From: JBDIBB01 sp039812685
GTDB lineage: Bacteria > Acidobacteriota > Vicinamibacteria > Vicinamibacterales > JAFNAJ01
DNA: 11,706 bases
Assembly (NCBI GenBank): GCA_039812685.1
Contig: JBDIBB010000114.1
Span: 1-11,706, forward strand
Direction: 5' to 3'
In this document: in pieces, positions 4,259 through 11,097 of the stretch
How the letters are laid out: the number at the start of each line of letters is the position of its first letter
Numbering within the stretch: the first letter of the stretch is position 1
Notes under the pieces: generated by a model
The model's database searches: none
Told to the model about the DNA's origin: nothing
What the model saw: the letters and a program-made list of their open reading frames with translations, nothing else
Program-made: the position numbers and the translations under genes

Positions 4259-5020
4259 TCAGCTCAGCTTGCCGCGCTTGACGATGTCGAAGAAGGTCCG
4301 GGGATCGAGGCTGGCGCCGCCCACCAGCGCGCCGTCCACGTCGGGTTGCCTGCGGAGGTCGGCCACGTTATCCGGCTTCACGCTGCCGCCGTAGAGGATG
4401 CGGCACGCCTCGGCCGCCCCGGCGCCGAACCACTGCTTCAGCCGGCCGCGAATGTGCGCGTGGGCTTCGCCAGCCTGCTGCGGCGTGGCGTTGCGGCCCG
4501 TGCCGATCGCCCACACCGGTTCGTAGGCGACCACCAGCGTGCCCACCTGCTCCGCGGTGAGCCCGTCGAGGCCGTCGCGCAACTGGCGGTCGAGCACGAC
4601 GAGCGTCTGCTCGCCCTCGCGTTCCTCGAGCGTCTCGCCGATGCACACGATCGGCGTCAGTTCGTGGGCAAAGGCGGCCACGGTCCGCCGGTTCACGGTG
4701 CGGTCGGTCTCGCCGAAGTACCGCCGCCGCTCCGAGTGGCCGACGATCGCGTAATCGGCGCCTGCCTCGCGGATCATCCGGCCGCTCACCTCGCCGGTGT
4801 AGGCGCCCTCGTTCTCCCAGTACAACGTCTGCGCGGCCACGGCCACGTTGCTGTTGCGCGCCGCCTCGCACACGGTGTGCAGCGCCGTGAACGGCGGCGC
4901 CACGACGATGTCCACGCCCTCGATCTTCTCGACGAGCACGCGGAACTCCCTGGTGTAGGCGAAGGCCTCCTGCACCGTCTTGAACATCTTCCAGTTGGCG
5001 GCAAACAGCGGAGTGCGCAT
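4259..5020 (-). CDS. tpiA: Triosephosphate isomerase, 253 aa
   Basis: TpiA interconverts dihydroxyacetone phosphate and glyceraldehyde 3-phosphate in the cytoplasm, feeding the Gap-Pgk steps encoded just upstream. The catalytic residues are all present: N9 and K11 in AANWKM, H95 in IVGHSERR, and E167 in VVAYEPVWAIGTG with the active-site loop following. The phosphate-binding ILYGGSVKPDN and GALVGGASL segments close the barrel. Length is typical. I chose the ATG whose first base is 5020, with CAGG 9 nt upstream. A TTG three codons earlier (5029) is in frame but adds residues not found in the family. The gene is third in a gap-pgk-tpiA series on this strand, 98 bp after pgk. Confidence 0.97.
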   Translation of the reverse strand: MRTPLFAANWKMFKTVQEAFAYTREFRVLVEKIEGVDIVVAPPFTALHTVCEAARNSNVAVAAQTLYWENEGAYTGEVSGRMIREAGADYAIVGHSERRRYFGETDRTVNRRTVAAFAHELTPIVCIGETLEEREGEQTLVVLDRQLRDGLDGLTAEQVGTLVVAYEPVWAIGTGRNATPQQAGEAHAHIRGRLKQWFGAGAAEACRILYGGSVKPDNVADLRRQPDVDGALVGGASLDPRTFFDIVKRGKLS

Positions 5021-5096
5021 GGTGTGCAACCTGAGCAGCGCCGGCCGGCCGGCCGGCAGCCGGCGGCGGGCGGACGCAGTGTGCGGGGAGGGCCGT

Positions 5097-5113
5097 CGGG
5101 GCGGCCCGCCCCG
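5097..5113. repeat. GC hairpin in the pgk-tpiA spacer
   Basis: CGGGGCGG and CCGCCCCG are perfect complements around one base, so a stem of about 6-7 bp with a small loop would form just after the pgk stop. The same spacer also has four tandem GGCC/CCGG units (5041-5057). It could moderate read-through or mark an RNA processing site between pgk and tpiA. Confidence 0.4.
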
Positions 5114-5118
5114 CGGGA

Positions 5119-6306
5119 TTACGCCTCGGGCAGCGCGGCGACGCCCGGCAGCGTGCGTCCGCCCAGGAACTCGAGCGAGGCGCCGCCGCCGGTCGAGATG
5201 TGGCTGATGCGGTCGGCCACGCCAGCCCTGGTGACGGCCGAAATCGAGTCGCCGCCGCCGATGATGGTGGTGCCGGAGACGGCCGCGACGGCGCGCGCCA
5301 CCGCGTTGGTCCCGGCCGCGAAGGCGTCGATTTCGAACACGCCCATCGGGCCGTTCCAGACGACGGTCTTCGCGCCGCGCAGCACCTCCGCATAGCGCTC
5401 GGCGGTCCTGGGCCCGATGTCGAGGCCCATCCGGTCGCCGATCGCGGCATCGCCCACGGCGAGCGTCTCGACGGGCACGCCGGCCTCGATTCTCTCGGCC
5501 ACCACGTGGTCGATGGGCAGCTCCAGCACGATCTTCCGGCCCGCCGCGCGCGCCTCGATGTCACGCGCCGCGTCGAGCAGGTCGCGTTCGACCAGCGACC
5601 GGCCGACGGGCACCCCGCGCGCCTCGAGGAACGTGTAGGCCATGGCGCCGCCGATGATTAGCGCGTCCACCTTGCCCAGCAGGTTCTGGATCACCTCGAG
5701 CTTGTCGGACACCTTCGCACCGCCGAGCACGGCCACGAAGGGCCGGTCCGGCGAGCCGAGCGCCTTCGACAGGTACGCCACCTCGTCGGCCATCAGGAAG
5801 CCCGCGGCCGCCTGTGCCACCCAGTGGACGATGCCTTCGGTGGACGCATGGGCGCGGTGCGCCGACCCGAACGCGTCGTTCACGTACAGGTCGGCGAGCG
5901 AGGCGAGCGCCTTCGCGAACTCGGGGTCGTTCTTCTCTTCCTCCTTGTGGAAGCGGACGTTCTCGAGCAGCACCACGCCGCCGTCGCCGGCCTTCTCGAT
6001 GGCCTGCCGCGCGGGCGCGCCGATGCAGTCGCCGGCGAACACCACGTCGTGCCCGAGCAGTTCGCCGAGCCGCCTGGCCACCGGTGCGAGGCTGAACTCG
6101 GGGCTGGGGCCGCCCTTGGGCCGGCCCAGGTGGCTGGCGAGGATGACGGTGGCGCCCTGTTCGAGCGCGTAGCGGATGGTGGGCAGCGACGCGCGGATCC
6201 GCGTGTCGTCCGTGATGCGACCATCCTTGATCGGGACGTTGAAGTCGACGCGGATGAAGACCTTCCGGCCCTTCAGATCGAGATCGCGAATCGAGAGCTT
6301 GGCCAT
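5119..6306 (-). CDS. pgk: Phosphoglycerate kinase, 395 aa
   Basis: Pgk transfers phosphate from 1,3-bisphosphoglycerate to ADP, making ATP and 3-phosphoglycerate. The N-terminal substrate domain has FIRVDFNVP (residues 17-25, with D21 and N24), DDTRI with R36, SHLGRPKG (59-65), and later ENVRFH and NDAFGSAHRAHAS. The C-terminal nucleotide domain has VLGGAKVSDK, WNGPMGVFE and GGGDSISA, and the hinge STGGGASLEFLGG is complete. Length is normal for a bacterial enzyme and nothing looks broken. The ATG at 6306 gives the expected MAKLSIRDLDLKGRKV start. I see no clear Shine-Dalgarno, so translation may depend on the upstream context. It lies between gap and tpiA on the same strand with GC-rich spacers of about 100 bp on both sides. 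Confidence 0.97.
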   Translation of the reverse strand: MAKLSIRDLDLKGRKVFIRVDFNVPIKDGRITDDTRIRASLPTIRYALEQGATVILASHLGRPKGGPSPEFSLAPVARRLGELLGHDVVFAGDCIGAPARQAIEKAGDGGVVLLENVRFHKEEEKNDPEFAKALASLADLYVNDAFGSAHRAHASTEGIVHWVAQAAAGFLMADEVAYLSKALGSPDRPFVAVLGGAKVSDKLEVIQNLLGKVDALIIGGAMAYTFLEARGVPVGRSLVERDLLDAARDIEARAAGRKIVLELPIDHVVAERIEAGVPVETLAVGDAAIGDRMGLDIGPRTAERYAEVLRGAKTVVWNGPMGVFEIDAFAAGTNAVARAVAAVSGTTIIGGGDSISAVTRAGVADRISHISTGGGASLEFLGGRTLPGVAALPEA

Positions 6307-6412
6307 GGCACGCAGCGTTGGCGACCCGTCCGCCGCGGCGCGCCGCCACCGGCCCGGTGCGCGCGGGGCGCCCGGGCGGCGGCCGGCGGCCGGAGGCCGA
6401 CGCGGGTGCGTC
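6307..6412. other. GC-palindrome-rich spacer between gap and pgk
   Basis: This 106-bp spacer contains the perfect hairpin CACCG-GCC-CGGTG (6347-6359), a GCGCCCGGGC block, and repeated GGCCGGCGGCCGG units (about 6376-6397). No start or promoter motif stands out. The later part of the spacer (GACGCGGGTGCG) loosely resembles part of the pgk-tpiA spacer (GACGCAGTGTGCG). Confidence 0.4.
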
Positions 6413-7420
6413 CTACAGACCCTTCCCCACCATGTAGCGCAGCAGATCGACGCAGCGGCAGGAATAGCCCCACTCGTTGTCGTACCACGACAGCACCTTC
6501 ACGAAGTCGCCGTCCATCACCTTCGTGTACGCGCTGTCGACGATCGACGAGTTGGCGTTCTTGCGGTAGTCGATCGACACCAGCGGCGCGTCCTCCACGG
6601 CCAGGATGCCCTTCAGCGGCCCGGCCGCCGCCGCCTTGAACGCCGCGTTCACCTCCTCGCCGGTCGTCTTCCGGCCGACGATCACGGCGAGGTCCACCAC
6701 CGAGACGTTCGGCGTCGGCACGCGCATGGCGAAGCCGTCGAGCTTGCCCTTGAGCGCGGGCAGCACCTCGCCGACGGCCTTGGCGGCGCCCGTCGTCGTG
6801 GGAATCATCGACAGCGCCGCGGCGCGCGCGCGCCGCAGGTCCTTGTGCGGCAGGTCGAGCAGGTGCTGATCGTTCGTGTAGGCGTGGATCGTGGTCATCC
6901 ACCCCTTCACGATCCCGAACGAGTCGTGGAGCACCTTGGCGAACGGCGCCAGGCAGTTGGTGGTGCACGAGGCGTTGGAGATCACCACGTGGCGCGCCGG
7001 GTCGTAGCTCTCGTGGTTGACGCCCATCACGAACGTGCCGTCCGGGGCGGTGGCGGGCGCCGTGACGATGACCCGCCTGGCGCCGGCGGCGACGTGCTTG
7101 GCGGCGTCCTCGCGCTTGGTGAACCTGCCCGTGCTCTCGAAGACCACGTCCACCCCCAGGTCCTTCCAGGGCAGCGCTGCCGGGTCCTTCTGCGACAGCA
7201 CCTGGAAGCGGTCGCCGTCGACGCTGATCCAGCCGTCACCGGCCTCGATCGCCGCGTCGAGGTTGCCGAGGATCGAGTCGTACTTCAGCAGGTGCGCCAG
7301 CGTCTTCGTGTCCGTGATGTCGTTGACGGCCACGAAGTCGATGTCCTTGTGGCCGAGCGCGGCGCGCATGATGTTGCGGCCGATGCGACCGAAGCCGTTG
7401 ATGCCAACCTTCACTGCCAT
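6413..7420 (-). CDS. gap: Glyceraldehyde-3-phosphate dehydrogenase (NAD type), 335 aa
   Basis: Gap oxidises glyceraldehyde 3-phosphate to 1,3-bisphosphoglycerate with NAD. The Rossmann motif GINGFGRIGR spans residues 6-15. N33-D34 after the second strand is the pattern associated with NAD rather than NADP. The catalytic cysteine is C152 in SNASCTTNCLAPF, and its partner H179 is in TTIHAYTNDQ. The C-terminal end SWYDNEWGYSCR is typical. I chose the ATG whose first base is 7420, preceded by GGAGG with a 6-nt gap. The frame stays open upstream to 7648, but those residues have no family likeness. It is the first gene of the gap-pgk-tpiA-secG block. Its promoter must lie in the region shared with the divergent waaA; a TGTAGAAT box at 7516-7523 (minus) is a candidate. 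Confidence 0.97.
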   Translation of the reverse strand: MAVKVGINGFGRIGRNIMRAALGHKDIDFVAVNDITDTKTLAHLLKYDSILGNLDAAIEAGDGWISVDGDRFQVLSQKDPAALPWKDLGVDVVFESTGRFTKREDAAKHVAAGARRVIVTAPATAPDGTFVMGVNHESYDPARHVVISNASCTTNCLAPFAKVLHDSFGIVKGWMTTIHAYTNDQHLLDLPHKDLRRARAAALSMIPTTTGAAKAVGEVLPALKGKLDGFAMRVPTPNVSVVDLAVIVGRKTTGEEVNAAFKAAAAGPLKGILAVEDAPLVSIDYRKNANSSIVDSAYTKVMDGDFVKVLSWYDNEWGYSCRCVDLLRYMVGKGL

Positions 7421-7515
7421 CGAAGTCCTCCGGGGAAGCGCGCCGCGGTCGCGGGATCGCGCGGGGGGATGAAGACCTGGACCGGTCGCCGTGCGCCGGC
7501 CGGCGGCGACAGAGC

Positions 7516-7528
7516 ATTCTACACCGGA
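7516..7528 (-). promoter_or_regulatory. Candidate extended -10 promoter of gap
   Basis: The minus strand reads TCCGGTGTAGAAT, matching the hicB promoter motif at 12 of 13 positions. Transcription would start near 7509 and give a leader of about 90 nt. No -35 of the TTGACA type is seen at normal spacing. Confidence 0.4.
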
Positions 7529-7543
7529 GGCCCGCGGGCCGCC

Positions 7544-7572
7544 TTGCGCGCGTGCCAGCGCGCCGATATACT
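7544..7572 (+). promoter_or_regulatory. Candidate sigma-70-type promoter of the waaA operon
   Basis: TTGCGC (7544-7549) and TATACT (7567-7572) are separated by exactly 17 bp, the ideal spacing. Transcription would start near 7579, about 68 nt before the waaA ATG. It lies in the 226-bp region (7421-7646) between the divergent gap and waaA, overlapping the upstream side of the candidate gap promoter. Confidence 0.55.
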
Positions 7573-7646
7573 CGCGGCCGCCGCGCGTCTGCAGGCCGGT
7601 TCCCGCGCGACGGCGGGCTGTCTCCGCCCGCGCCTCGCCTCTCGGC

Positions 7647-8969
7647 ATGCACGTCCTCTACACCGCGCTGGCCATCACCTTCGCGCTTGCCGCCCTGCCG
7701 GTCTTCGCCTGGCGTGCCTGGCGCCACGGCAAGTACGCCGAAGGGCTGGGCCAGCGGTTCGGCCGCGTGCCCGCCGCGCTGAACCCCGACGCCGACCCGT
7801 CGATCTGGATCCACGCCGTCTCGGTGGGCGAGGTGCTGGCCGCGCGCGCCATCGTCCCCGAACTGCGACGGCGGTATCCGCGGCTGCGCCTCTTCCTGTC
7901 GACGACCACCATCACGGGACAGCAGGTGGCCCGGGCACGGGTGCCCGAGGTGGACGGGCTGTTCTACTTCCCGCTCGACCTGCCGTGGGTCGTGCGCCGC
8001 TGGCTGGACCGGCTGCACCCGGCGCTGTTCCTCATGATGGAGACCGAGCTGTGGCCCAACCTGCTGCGCGCCTGCCGCGCGCGCGGCGTGCGGACGATGC
8101 TGGTCAACGGCCGCATCTCGGCCCGCTCGTTCCCCCGCTACCGCCTCGTACGGCCCTTCATCGGGCGCGTCCTCGACGACGTGGATCTCTGTTGCGCGCA
8201 GAACGAGGAATCGGCGCGACGTCTGGTGGCGCTCGGCGCCGAACCGGCGCGCGTGGTGGTCACCGGCTCGCTGAAGTTCGATGCGCTCGACTGGGGCGGC
8301 GGCCGCGACCGCGTGCTGCGCTTCTTTCGAATCGGCCACGGGCGCATGGTGCTGATGGCCGCCAGCACCCTCCGGGGCGAGGAATCGGCGGTGCTGCGCG
8401 CCTTCCGCCGCCTGCGCACGCGCCACGCGGATGCCCTGCTGGTGATCGCGCCGCGGCACCCCGAGCGCTTCGCCGAGGTCGAGCAGCTATGCGCAGCCGA
8501 GGGCTATCGCGTCGAGCGCCGGACGGCGCTGTCGATCGACGCCGGGCCTGGCGGTGACATCGTCGTGCTCGACACGGTGGGCGAGCTGGCGCGGCTCTTC
8601 GAGATCGCGACGCTGGTCTTCGTCGGCGGCAGCCTCGTGGCCGCCGGGGGGCACAACATCCTCGAACCGGCCGTCTTCGGTCGCCCGATTCTCTTCGGCC
8701 CGCACATGCAGAACTTCGCCGAGATCGCCTCCGAGTTCCTGGCGCGTGACGCGGCGGTGCAGGTGCGCGACGAGACCCAGCTCGAGGATGCGGTGCTGCG
8801 GCTGGCCGACGATGCGCCGCGGCGGGCGGCGCTGGGCGCGGCGGCGCGCGCGCTGGTGGAGACCAGCCGCGGCGCGCGCGAGCGCACGCTGCGGGAGATC
8901 GCCCGCCTGCTGCCGCCGGGCGGCGAGCGCGGCACCGTGGTGCCCTTTACCAGGGGCGGCACGTCATGA
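7647..8969 (+). CDS. waaA: Kdo transferase (3-deoxy-D-manno-octulosonic acid transferase), 440 aa
   Basis: WaaA (KdtA, GT30) uses CMP-Kdo to add Kdo to the lipid A precursor at the cytoplasmic face of the inner membrane. Residues 1-22 form the N-terminal membrane anchor. The GT30 hallmark WIHAVSVGE (54-62) contains E62, the likely catalytic base. Further family motifs are FPLDLPW, METELWPNLL (131-140), LVNGRIS, GSLKFD and, in the C-terminal domain, FVGGSLVAAGGHNILEPA. I chose the ATG at 7647 because the membrane anchor begins there; a longer open frame upstream carries no likeness and would overlap the promoter. No strong Shine-Dalgarno is visible. The TGA overlaps the lpxK ATG by 4 bp (ATGA), so the genes are coupled. 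Whether it adds one Kdo or more cannot be told from sequence. Confidence 0.95.
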   Translation: MHVLYTALAITFALAALPVFAWRAWRHGKYAEGLGQRFGRVPAALNPDADPSIWIHAVSVGEVLAARAIVPELRRRYPRLRLFLSTTTITGQQVARARVPEVDGLFYFPLDLPWVVRRWLDRLHPALFLMMETELWPNLLRACRARGVRTMLVNGRISARSFPRYRLVRPFIGRVLDDVDLCCAQNEESARRLVALGAEPARVVVTGSLKFDALDWGGGRDRVLRFFRIGHGRMVLMAASTLRGEESAVLRAFRRLRTRHADALLVIAPRHPERFAEVEQLCAAEGYRVERRTALSIDAGPGGDIVVLDTVGELARLFEIATLVFVGGSLVAAGGHNILEPAVFGRPILFGPHMQNFAEIASEFLARDAAVQVRDETQLEDAVLRLADDAPRRAALGAAARALVETSRGARERTLREIARLLPPGGERGTVVPFTRGGTS

Positions 8970-10018
8970 CGCGCCGCCCGCCCGTGCTGCCCGTGCCGCT
9001 GGCGCTCGCCCGGCCGCTGTCCTCGCTCTACGCGAGCCTGGCGCGCCGGAGGCGATCCACGACGCGCCGCCACGCGCGACGGCTGCGCCGGCCCGTGGTG
9101 AGCGTGGGCAACGTCTCGGTGGGCGGCAGCGGCAAGACGCCGCTGGTGGCGCTGGTGGCCGCCCTGCTGCGCGACCTCGGCGAACGTCCCGCCGTGTTGA
9201 GCCGCGGCTACGCGCGCGCCGTCATCGAGGACGGCGCCGTGGTCGTCAGCGACGGCGTCGCGCTGCGCGCCGACCTGCACCGGGCGGGCGACGAGCCGCT
9301 GTGGCTGGCGCGCACGCTCCCGGGCGTGGCCGTCCTCGTGTCAGCCGATCGCCATCTCGCCGGAGCGCTCGCCGAATCGCGGCTCGGCGCCACGGTCCAC
9401 GTGCTCGACGATGGGTTCCAGCACCATGGGCTGGCGCGCGACGTGGACCTGGTGATCGTGTCGGCCGCCGACGCCGCCGACCTCCCGCTGCCGGCCGGCA
9501 GGCTGCGCGAGCCGCTCGACGTGCTGGCCGAGGCCGACGCGCTGGTGGTTCCCGAGGGCGACGAGGTGCCGGCGTTCGTGCGCGAACACCTCGACGATGG
9601 TGCGCCGGTGTTCACGATGGGGAGGACACTGGGCGTACCGCGCGGCGTCGAGCCCTGGGGCGCGCCCCCGCGGGTGCCGCGCGACGCGCCCGTGCTGGCC
9701 ATGGCCGGCATCGCCTGCCCGGAAGCGTTCTTCGAGGCCCTGTCGGCCGACGGCTGGCATCTCGCCGCGCGCATGCCGTTCCCCGACCACCATCGCTTCA
9801 CGGCGCGGGACCTCGGGCTGATCGACGCCGCGGCGCGATCGGCCGGCTGCGCGCTGGCGCTCACCACCGAGAAGGACCTGATGCGGCTGCTGCCGCTGCG
9901 CCCGCTGCCGCTGCCCGTGGCGGCCGTGCCGCTGCGCGTGGACGTGCGTCCCGCCGACCGGTTCGCCGCCTGGATGGCGCGGCGCCTGCGCGCCGCGCGC
10001 GCGGAGGGCGCCGCATGA
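8966..10018 (+). CDS. lpxK: Tetraacyldisaccharide 4'-kinase, 350 aa
   Basis: LpxK phosphorylates the 4' position of the tetraacyl disaccharide to make lipid IVA, the step before Kdo transfer. The ATP-binding P-loop VGNVSVGGSGKTPL spans residues 47-60, with K57 the key lysine. It is followed by SRGYAR (79-84), GDEP (108-111), DDGFQHH (148-154), PAGRLREP (176-183), PFPDHHRF (271-278) and TTEKDLMRL (300-308), all LpxK hallmarks in the right order. The N-terminal 30 residues form a hydrophobic-basic membrane-associating segment. Length is usual. It overlaps both neighbours by 4 bp (ATGA), so it is the middle gene of a tightly coupled lipid A operon. Motifs are complete, so an active enzyme is expected. 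Confidence 0.95.
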   Translation: MTRRPPVLPVPLALARPLSSLYASLARRRRSTTRRHARRLRRPVVSVGNVSVGGSGKTPLVALVAALLRDLGERPAVLSRGYARAVIEDGAVVVSDGVALRADLHRAGDEPLWLARTLPGVAVLVSADRHLAGALAESRLGATVHVLDDGFQHHGLARDVDLVIVSAADAADLPLPAGRLREPLDVLAEADALVVPEGDEVPAFVREHLDDGAPVFTMGRTLGVPRGVEPWGAPPRVPRDAPVLAMAGIACPEAFFEALSADGWHLAARMPFPDHHRFTARDLGLIDAAARSAGCALALTTEKDLMRLLPLRPLPLPVAAVPLRVDVRPADRFAAWMARRLRAARAEGAA

Positions 10019-11001
10019 CCGCACGCCCGACCCCGCGACACCGCGCCGAGTTCACGCTGGTCCGCGCCGTGCTCGCCACGGTGCGGTGGATGCCCCAGCG
10101 TCTCGCGCTGCTGGCGGGCGACGCCCTGGGCCTCGCCTTCTATCTGCTCGACCGTCCGCACCGCCGGCTGACACGAGGCAACCTCGAGGCCGCCTTCCCG
10201 CGCCGGTCACGTCGCGACATCGAGCGAACCGTCCGCGGCGTGTTCCGGCACTTCGGCCGGCTGCTGATGGAGATCCTGCGCGTCAGCGCGCTGCCGCCCG
10301 ACCGCCTGCGCGCGCTGTGCGTGCTCGACGGGGTCGAGCGGGCGCGGCGCGCGGCGGCCGCCGGCCGCGGCGTGCTGTTCGTCACCGGGCACTTCGGCTT
10401 CTGGGAACTGCACGCGCTGGCGCACGGGCTCATGGTGGCGCCGATCTCGGTGGTGGCCCGCGCGCTCGACAACCCGCTGCTGCACGACCTGCTCGAGCGC
10501 GTCCGCACGTCGACCGGCAACCAGGTGATCTACCGGCGGGGCGGACTGCGCCGCATCCTGCGCGCGCTGCAGCAGAACCAGGGCGTCGCGATGCTGATCG
10601 ACCAGCACATCCAGGCGCCCGACGGCGTGCCGGTCGACTTCTTCGGACGCCCGGCCTCCACCACCTCGGCCGTGGCCATCCTGGCGCTGCGCACCGGGGC
10701 CGTGGTGATGCCCGTCTTCACCCTGCCGATGCCGGACGGCCGCTATCGTATGGTCTACGAGCACCCGGTGGAGCCGCCCGCCGACGAGTCGCCGGAGGCC
10801 ATCCGCGACTTCACGCAGCGCTGCACCGACGTGCTGGAGATGTACGTCCGGAACCGTCCCGAGTACTGGTTGTGGATGCACCGCCGCTGGCGTACCCCCG
10901 AGCCCGAGGCCCACGGCATGTTCCCGCATGCCGGCCGTGACGAAGCCGAGCCGGTATCCGAGAATGGGAACGGAGGCAACGGAGGGAACGGAGACGCGTA
11001 A
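10015..11001 (+). CDS. Lipid A biosynthesis lauroyl/myristoyl-type acyltransferase (LpxL/HtrB family), 328 aa
   Basis: Enzymes of this family add secondary acyl chains to Kdo2-lipid A on the inner membrane. The catalytic Hx4E motif is H126-E131 in TGHFGFWEL. Further typical segments are a hydrophobic N-terminal helix (about 24-45), RGNLEAAFP, RRGGLRRIL, MLIDQHIQ, VDFFGRPASTTSA and the C-terminal EYWLWMHRRWRTP. The start overlaps lpxK by 4 bp (ATGA). After the family core the protein ends with a low-complexity tail, ENGNGGNGGNGDA, encoded by near-repeats of a GGGAACGGA unit. Which chain it adds (LpxL, LpxM or LpxP type) cannot be told, so I give no symbol. Its place after waaA and lpxK supports a lipid A role over a phosphatidylinositol mannoside one. 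Confidence 0.9.
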   Translation: MTARPTPRHRAEFTLVRAVLATVRWMPQRLALLAGDALGLAFYLLDRPHRRLTRGNLEAAFPRRSRRDIERTVRGVFRHFGRLLMEILRVSALPPDRLRALCVLDGVERARRAAAAGRGVLFVTGHFGFWELHALAHGLMVAPISVVARALDNPLLHDLLERVRTSTGNQVIYRRGGLRRILRALQQNQGVAMLIDQHIQAPDGVPVDFFGRPASTTSAVAILALRTGAVVMPVFTLPMPDGRYRMVYEHPVEPPADESPEAIRDFTQRCTDVLEMYVRNRPEYWLWMHRRWRTPEPEAHGMFPHAGRDEAEPVSENGNGGNGGNGDA

Positions 11002-11097
11002 CCGGGATGCCACCGGCGTCGGGCCGGCGTCCGTGCCGCGGGCCCCTGGTCCCGGCTGCCGGTGATCCACTCCGAGGTCCCAGGCCCGAAGCCACTC

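Noticed and set aside
5041..5057. Tandem GGCC units as a CRISPR-like or satellite repeat
   Set aside because: It is a short 4-bp-unit simple palindromic run in a GC-rich spacer, with no spacer-repeat pattern.
4109..5395. Long plus-strand frame over tpiA and pgk
   Set aside because: It is antisense to two clear glycolytic genes and has no recognisable motif.
6176..8557. Plus-strand frame of nearly 800 codons
   Set aside because: It is antisense to pgk and gap, then out of frame across waaA; a high-GC artefact despite its length.
8554..10014. Plus-strand frame upstream of, and in frame with, the acyltransferase
   Set aside because: It passes through waaA and lpxK in a different frame. The acyltransferase starts at 10015, where family likeness begins.
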